From contig CM034398.1 in assembly GCA_019925095.2 (NCBI GenBank), positions 9,253,001 through 9,317,000 of the forward strand: DNA of 64,000 bases, written 5' to 3'. Positions 58,721 to 64,000 of the stretch are shown here, piece after piece. Within the stretch, counting starts at the first letter, position 1. Each line of letters starts with the position of its first letter. The notes under the pieces are model-generated. The model had not been told where the DNA came from and searched no databases. It saw nothing but the letters and a program-made list of their open reading frames with translations. This DNA is from Dendrolimus kikuchii. Taxonomy: Eukaryota; Arthropoda; Insecta; Lepidoptera; Lasiocampidae. The position numbers and the translations under genes were made by a program.

Positions 58721-59384
58721 TATAGACAAAGACACAACACAAGAGACAAACGACCCACTATTCATTTTGATTTTACTTATGGTTGGAGTAACGTATACCC
58801 GCAACGTTTATCCAAGGTGAATAACACACGCCGGTAATCTTGATGTGTTCAAATTTCTGATTATTGTAAGCATACCAGGGTCAGTTTCCATAATTCCCTT
58901 GAACTCTACAATATAGTATTAATATAAGTACTATACTAATGTAATTTAAGTGTCTGTCATATGTCAGATTTTATACTTTAATTTTAGTTTGTATATATAG
59001 TTTATTTTTAGTTTAATTTATTGTATAGTTTAATTTATTTATAATTTAGTTTATTTATAATTAGATACATATTTATTTTTAAGTATTTAGTTCTAAAAAT
59101 ATGTTTTTAAGTATTATATAAAGATATATTATATTTTATCCAGTGTCTGTCTGTAATTTCAAAATAGAATATAATTTTTATCTCTCAGCTTGTATACAAG
59201 TTTATGAATACCGTTAACGGCCGATTTTTAAATCACTAGATACAAGTTATTCAAATAATAAAGTATAAGATATTAAAATTTAAAAATATCAGTCGCATGA
59301 ATAAAACGGTGTAATGGTTTCACTTTTGAGTTCAATCAAGTTATAATTTATTCGACTGATAACTTTTATCTCTCTCTCTCTCTC
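58721..59384. other. No gene seen; faint SINE-like scrap
   Basis: GTATACCCGCAACGTTTATC (58793-58812) resembles the body of SINE family P, but no head or tail remains. Otherwise AT-rich. Confidence 0.35.
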
Positions 59385-59487
59385 ATTTGTAGCACCGTTG
59401 CTTTTGCAAATGTCCATAGGCGATGGTAACCGCTTTCCATCAAGTGGGCCGTCTGCCTGTCTGCTGAACTCATGCAATAAAAAAATC
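59385..59487 (+). mobile_element. Family C tail repeat, 5'-truncated
   Basis: TTGTAGCACCGTTGCTTTTG to CTGAACTCATGCAATAAAAAA: the last 100 bases of the family, preceded by a (TC)n run. Confidence 0.7.
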
Positions 59488-60563
59488 TGATGATTGAAAA
59501 ATCTGCCCTTAAATAGGAATTCTATGTTATCGTTTGTTAATTTCATGTTTCATTTTGAGGTCTTGCAGATTTCAGAGAATATGAATAAGTCCAGGTCCCA
59601 CGCGAACATAATGATAAGTATACTTAGTAATTATTAAAACTAGAATAATTAGTCGTATCTTGCCCCGCCCATTGTATAAATAGTTAAGAAATCAATAAAA
59701 ATACACGTAAGAAGTAACTTAATAACAAATGAGTACATTAATTTATCCCAAGTGTCTAAGGATTGTATTACAAAGACAAGCAAAGCGAACCCGAAACTTG
59801 GATAAGTTACCTCTTCAGTGTGATACAAGAAACATACATAGGTATAGTGACATAGGCAACATGTATACAAGACTTTCATAAGTAATGAAAGTAATGAAAG
59901 TGCAGGCCTATTTTAACACTTAATAAAATTATTATCATTATAATACGTGAAGCAACTTTGTACCTCTTTTTACGAAAATTGCGCGGACGGAGGAGTATGA
60001 AATTGCGCACACTTACAGTTTATATAGAAAAGGAGTGCAGAATGCTAATATTTTTGAAAATTATGCATAAAATACATTAAATCACTTCAAAAAACATTAC
60101 AGACACTACCACGTATTTGACACACACACGCATATATACTCTTTTGTTTATTGTTAAAGTCAAATTAACAGTGTAGCCTTGGCGAAATTTGTGATTATAC
60201 AATTATAGTCTTTGACAACAGAACCTTAATAATGTTCAAACTTATAATTTAAATTAATTATGGTCGAATTTCGACCACTGGGCGACCACTAGTATAGTTA
60301 AATACATAAGTAAAGATTAATTATACATTAAATTAATGAATTTATGCAAATGATGCTATGTATTATCATAATTTTAGACTTATATTCTGGCTTTGCTTGG
60401 AGCGTCTACTTGCATACTTTTTCTTTTTCACTTTGCGTGCTCTTTGGCTTCCCTTATTATAAGACCATTGGAAAGTTTAACGACACTTTTAAAAGACCCC
60501 ATAAACCTTATATATTTATTATAAATAAAGGTATACAATTGTAATAATTCTTGACTATTATTA
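59488..60563. other. No gene seen
   Basis: AT-rich. Short frames at 59649 (minus) and 60344 (plus) have hydrophobic stretches, but nothing supports them as genes. Confidence 0.35.
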
Positions 60564-60738
60564 TCTATATAAATAAAAATAATTTACTGTTCATTAGTCT
60601 CGCTAAAACTCATTGCGTGTGTTTGAGTAAGTTTCTGGGATGGTTTAGATTGACAGTTGGAATCGGTAGTTGGCGTTGCAATCGCGTTCTAGATTTTTAT
60701 TTTTTTCAGGGCAGGATAACGTCTGGCGGGACGACTTG
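60564..60738 (+). mobile_element. Helitron-like family A, internally deleted copy
   Basis: It begins TCTATATAAATAAAAATAAT and ends GGCGGGACGACTTG, one base off CTAG. It retains one module ('ggttta gattgacagttggaa') instead of two. At 175 bp it is half the length of the other copies. Confidence 0.5.
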
Positions 60739-62319
60739 TAATATATAATTATTTACTAAATGCTAAAGCGCCATTTATAACTGAGCATTGTTCAAGATAC
60801 TATCGAATTTCCAATACCCTCGTAATCCAGGAAGCAGGAAGGTTATAGCGTAAAAGCAAAACAAACCAACTCAATTTCTTAATATTATGAAGATTTTCTA
60901 CTCCATTTACCAATACCATTAAGGAAACACTTGTAGGACAATTTTCCTTGTTGTGTCTCTATAACTTAATTATTTCTCGTTCATTATTATCATGTCTCTC
61001 AGGCTGGCTTTTATTGTATACGCTGGAATAACGAAGACTATCTGTTGTAATTTGAACATGTTAAATTATATAAAGCAGGCGCTCAAATTGTGGTTCCTCG
61101 GTGACTAATTAGGGAAATTTTAATGATGTGAATTTAAATCCTGGTAAAGGGCATCTTTATGCAGTTTTTTGCGCCCCAATGAGCTTCTTTTCATCTCGAT
61201 ATTGAGAACACTGACACAATTATATAATGCATGGGTTTAATAGTGAATAACCATAAATTCCAAAATATTATTTTGCACACACATACATTAAAATTATGAT
61301 AAAATATATTCTACTATATATTTAAAACAATTACAGTATTTGCAAGAATAAATATTTAACATTTCTTTAAAATTTGGTATTGGTTTGTGGATTCGTAGGT
61401 CACCATAATAATATTGACGATCGAAGACACCGAAACCGCGACTGAATTACACAAATATGTATTCATCTCAACATCCCTGGTATAGTTAATATTTATATAC
61501 AAAAAAATTGGTGCCTTGCTTGTGTATCACTCGAATTATCGTGAAATGGACTGTCTTACTTTTCAGTGTAAAAGCTTTCCATCGTTAGTTAATTGTTAAG
61601 GTGGTATAAAAAGAGTACTAGTGTTAAACATTATCAAATTTGTTTGTTTTAGGTGAAATATAATATGTACATATTTTTACTCCTAGGTACTATTTATACA
61701 TAGTGGTACCGCCATGTAAACCTTTTTTCGGCCTATTCATACTTTTCTTGTGACATATTTAAATCTGGCGGTGTGTTCTCTTTTTCGCACGCACGTTACT
61801 CATTTATGTCATTCATCAAATAAAATAAATTAAAATCGCTCCGCTTTGTAAATGATATAACATAACATTAGATAAATCACGCCTGCATTATACCATAAAT
61901 ATATATAATTTATAAATAACCCGCTCCGCACCGCAACTATAAAATATAATAAACATATATAATATAAAATACAATAAATACATACACATCAAATGAAATA
62001 CTATAAACTTATTACAACAAGTGAACTGAAGTGAAGAAGAAGTGAAAGTAAGGAGCAGCTGTATTTTATGTCCATTAATAGGTACGAGGTATGTTCGTGC
62101 TCAATCTCACATTTCCATCTAAATTGCCCCACACTTCTTTTTCTACAAAACTGACATAGTCTATCGTTATCATCAAATCCAGCGCCGCCGTAATATATAG
62201 ATTATTATTTATATTATAGCAATATGAAAATGTTCCACTAAAAAATGTAAAACCTTGTAATAAGAGATTATTGCTCTCAGCTAACTGAATTACCTACTTC
62301 CAATTGATTTGATCTAGCT
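60739..62319. other. No gene seen
   Basis: AT-rich; no recognised element. Confidence 0.4.
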
Positions 62320-62720
62320 TGTACGTGTGGAGCGACGGAAGAGCGCAGCATCAATCACCCAGAGCCGGTAACCGCGTTACGTCGTCACTAATTGTGAGCC
62401 CGTTTCGCGCTCAGAACGAACCCGTATCAGCGTTCCTTCCCGTATCGATCGCCTCTCAGTCCCACGATTCGTTTTCTTCGTCAGCATTACATTGAAGTGC
62501 GAATTCTCTCACAGCTATCCGTGCTTCGTACTAACGCGGCAATAGTGAGCTTGTGGTGTGTACAGTCGGTAGGATTGCGGGTGAGGGACCTACGGGAAAG
62601 TAGGTCGGCTGGTGACGTACCCCCTCTCCCGATGTTGTCGCTTTCACTGCGGTCGCTATTCCGGATAAAACCTAATTTTATTCCGAAGAGCTCGATAGTC
62701 TTGCGTATTGTCGCCTTTTC
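62320..62720. promoter_or_regulatory. GC-richer island; possible alternative promoter
   Basis: Near-even base composition with many CpGs, in strong contrast to the surrounding AT-rich DNA. It has TCAGTC initiator-like sequence near 62455 and a donor-like CGGGTGAGG near 62578. An 84-codon frame (62497-62751) has no domain. It may be an alternative first exon of the 7.1-kb gene, or of another gene, or a decayed element. Confidence 0.3.
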
Positions 62721-63084
62721 GCTACGGAATGAAACAAATTCCCTGAATTAATCAAAGCGTCATTAAACAAGTTAAACACAGCATCTACGTCCTTGAGAAA
62801 TGAACCGTGAACGTTACCATTATTAGTAAAATTTAATTAAGGGCAAGTTGTATTGAGAGCGTAGCATTCGAAAACTTGTGCGCTATTTTACTGAATGGAC
62901 ATGAAAAAAATTATTAATAATAAAATATTATATATTGATATTAATTTAAATTTTCCCTATAATTTACATTGATATAAAACATATAGTCTAAAACAATCGT
63001 GATTAGAACATAAAACGGAAATAATTTTAAAATCGAGAGAAACTTTTTAAAACCATGTATCCTATTTAAAATTAACCGGTTTTA

Positions 63085-63887
63085 ATCGGTTATAACGGAT
63101 GATGGTCGCCTGCCAATATATTTTTAATAATATAATTTATATTCGTAATAATTTGAGTGCCTACAAGCGGTATAAGGATGTTGACAATTTCAACAGCAGG
63201 CATTGTAATAGACTGATATTGCCATCTTTAAGATTACAAAAAGTACTGTCTTATTTCTTGGTGGTTGGTATACGCTTCTTCAATAAGATATGTTAGTAAG
63301 TAAGTGAAATGCTAGCTCTGTCTTTTACTAAATTTAAAACCAAATTAAAAAGTATCTTGCTAAAAAAGGGATACTACAACACTATTGAAGAATACTTAAA
63401 TGACAAAACTTCATATACATAGCAGTTCGCTCCAACCTCTTATACTATATTTTATATAACGTTTTTATATTATCAAGCTTGTAAGGAATTTATGGAGATA
63501 TATTGCAACATAACATTTTAGTACGTCATGTCATTATTACAACTATACTAATATTTTTCTTTCCTTTCATTGTGTCTTGATCTTATTGAGTATGCACTGT
63601 TTGGTACAACTCCATTAATTCTTCAAAAAGTAATTCTGTAACTGTATAAAACTTATAAAAAAAGAACCTGGGATATAAATACAATAAGAAATATAAAGAA
63701 AAACAATATTTAGCTAGACGTGTTGCTGGGGAGTTTCTTGCCGCTTCTTCTCCTTAACAACAAATAACACATTGCGAGGCAGTGTACATAGAATAGGAAG
63801 TAAAATGAAATTTTAACTTATATGTATGACCTTCAAAAAGTGTTTTCCAGTGGAACTTATTTTTAATAAAAACTTTTGAATTTGAAT
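63085..63887 (+). pseudogene. LINE reverse transcriptase end with TTTGAA tail
   Basis: The frame CNRLILPSLRLQKVLSYFLV, then RFFNKIC (two stops), and MLALSFTKFKTKLKSILLKK with GYYNTIEEYLND resembles the C-terminus of Jockey/Daphne-type LINEs. The 3' untranslated part has TGTTGCTGGGGAGTTTCTTG and CCGCTTCTTCTC, and ends in 'acttttgaatttgaa', a (TTTGAA)n-type tail. TTAACCGGTTTTA flanks it on both sides (63072-63084 and 63888-63900), a 13-base target duplication. Confidence 0.75.
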
Positions 63888-64000
63888 TTAACCGGTTTTA
63901 GTCAACTACTTTGTTCGGAGTGTAAACCTTAAAGAGAGAGTTATATAAACCTGAATTAACCGGTTTATTCTGCGATTTTGTTTGTCAGCTAGTGAAAATT

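Overview
This is an AT-rich eukaryotic window with no prokaryote-style operons, no rRNA and no free-standing tRNA gene. Its repeat content points to an insect of the order Lepidoptera. It has tRNA-headed SINEs, short CTAG-ending Helitron-like elements, CR1/Jockey-, R1- and RTE-like LINE tails, a DD37D (maT-type) transposase and a mariner deletion derivative. The order is inferred from knowledge of these families; no species can be named.

Host gene content is small. The one convincing host feature is a GC-rich, CpG-rich exon at about 6442-7631 on the + strand. A splice-acceptor-like sequence opens it, followed by a long 5' untranslated part. An ATG at 7126 (in-frame stop just upstream, good start context) opens a Pro/Ala/Arg/Cys-rich reading frame of 168 codons. 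The frame runs into a consensus donor (GTGAGT) at 7632. The rest of the window is probably the first coding intron of this unnamed gene, or intron plus intergenic DNA. GC-rich islands near 2.0 kb, 42.3 kb, 43.2 kb and 62.5 kb could be alternative promoters or leader exons, but this is weakly supported.

Most other recognisable DNA is dead mobile elements. From left to right: a repeat tail, joined Helitron-like fragments and a triplicated repeat unit (1-1640); a solo LTR (3.05-3.55 kb); two tRNA-derived SINEs back to back (4.0-4.5 kb); a TTAA-flanked MITE (4.9-5.3 kb); the host exon (6.4-7.6 kb); LINE tails and a double hairpin (8.5-10.1 kb); an RTE tail (12.7-13.1 kb); a SINE split by a LINE (15.6-16.5 kb); a 34-bp perfect hairpin (18.2 kb); a mariner remnant with terminal repeats (22.9-23.7 kb); an R1-like LINE split by another LINE tail (25.8-27.1 kb); several Helitron-like, CR1-like and foldback elements (27-48 kb); a maT transposase copy carrying a 100-bp retroposon insertion (48.6-49.7 kb); and further Helitron, RTE, SINE and LINE remnants to the end.

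The most noteworthy structures are a pair of foldback elements whose arms are built from a symmetrical, expandable 26-bp unit (44.9 and 47.7 kb), and an unusual number of near-perfect short-loop hairpins of unrelated sequence (9.45, 9.51, 18.2, 20.5, 31.7, 33.3, 38.0 and 47.1 kb). Three nested insertions, two with clear target-site duplications, allow relative dating of element activity. No defence, toxin or CRISPR system is visible.
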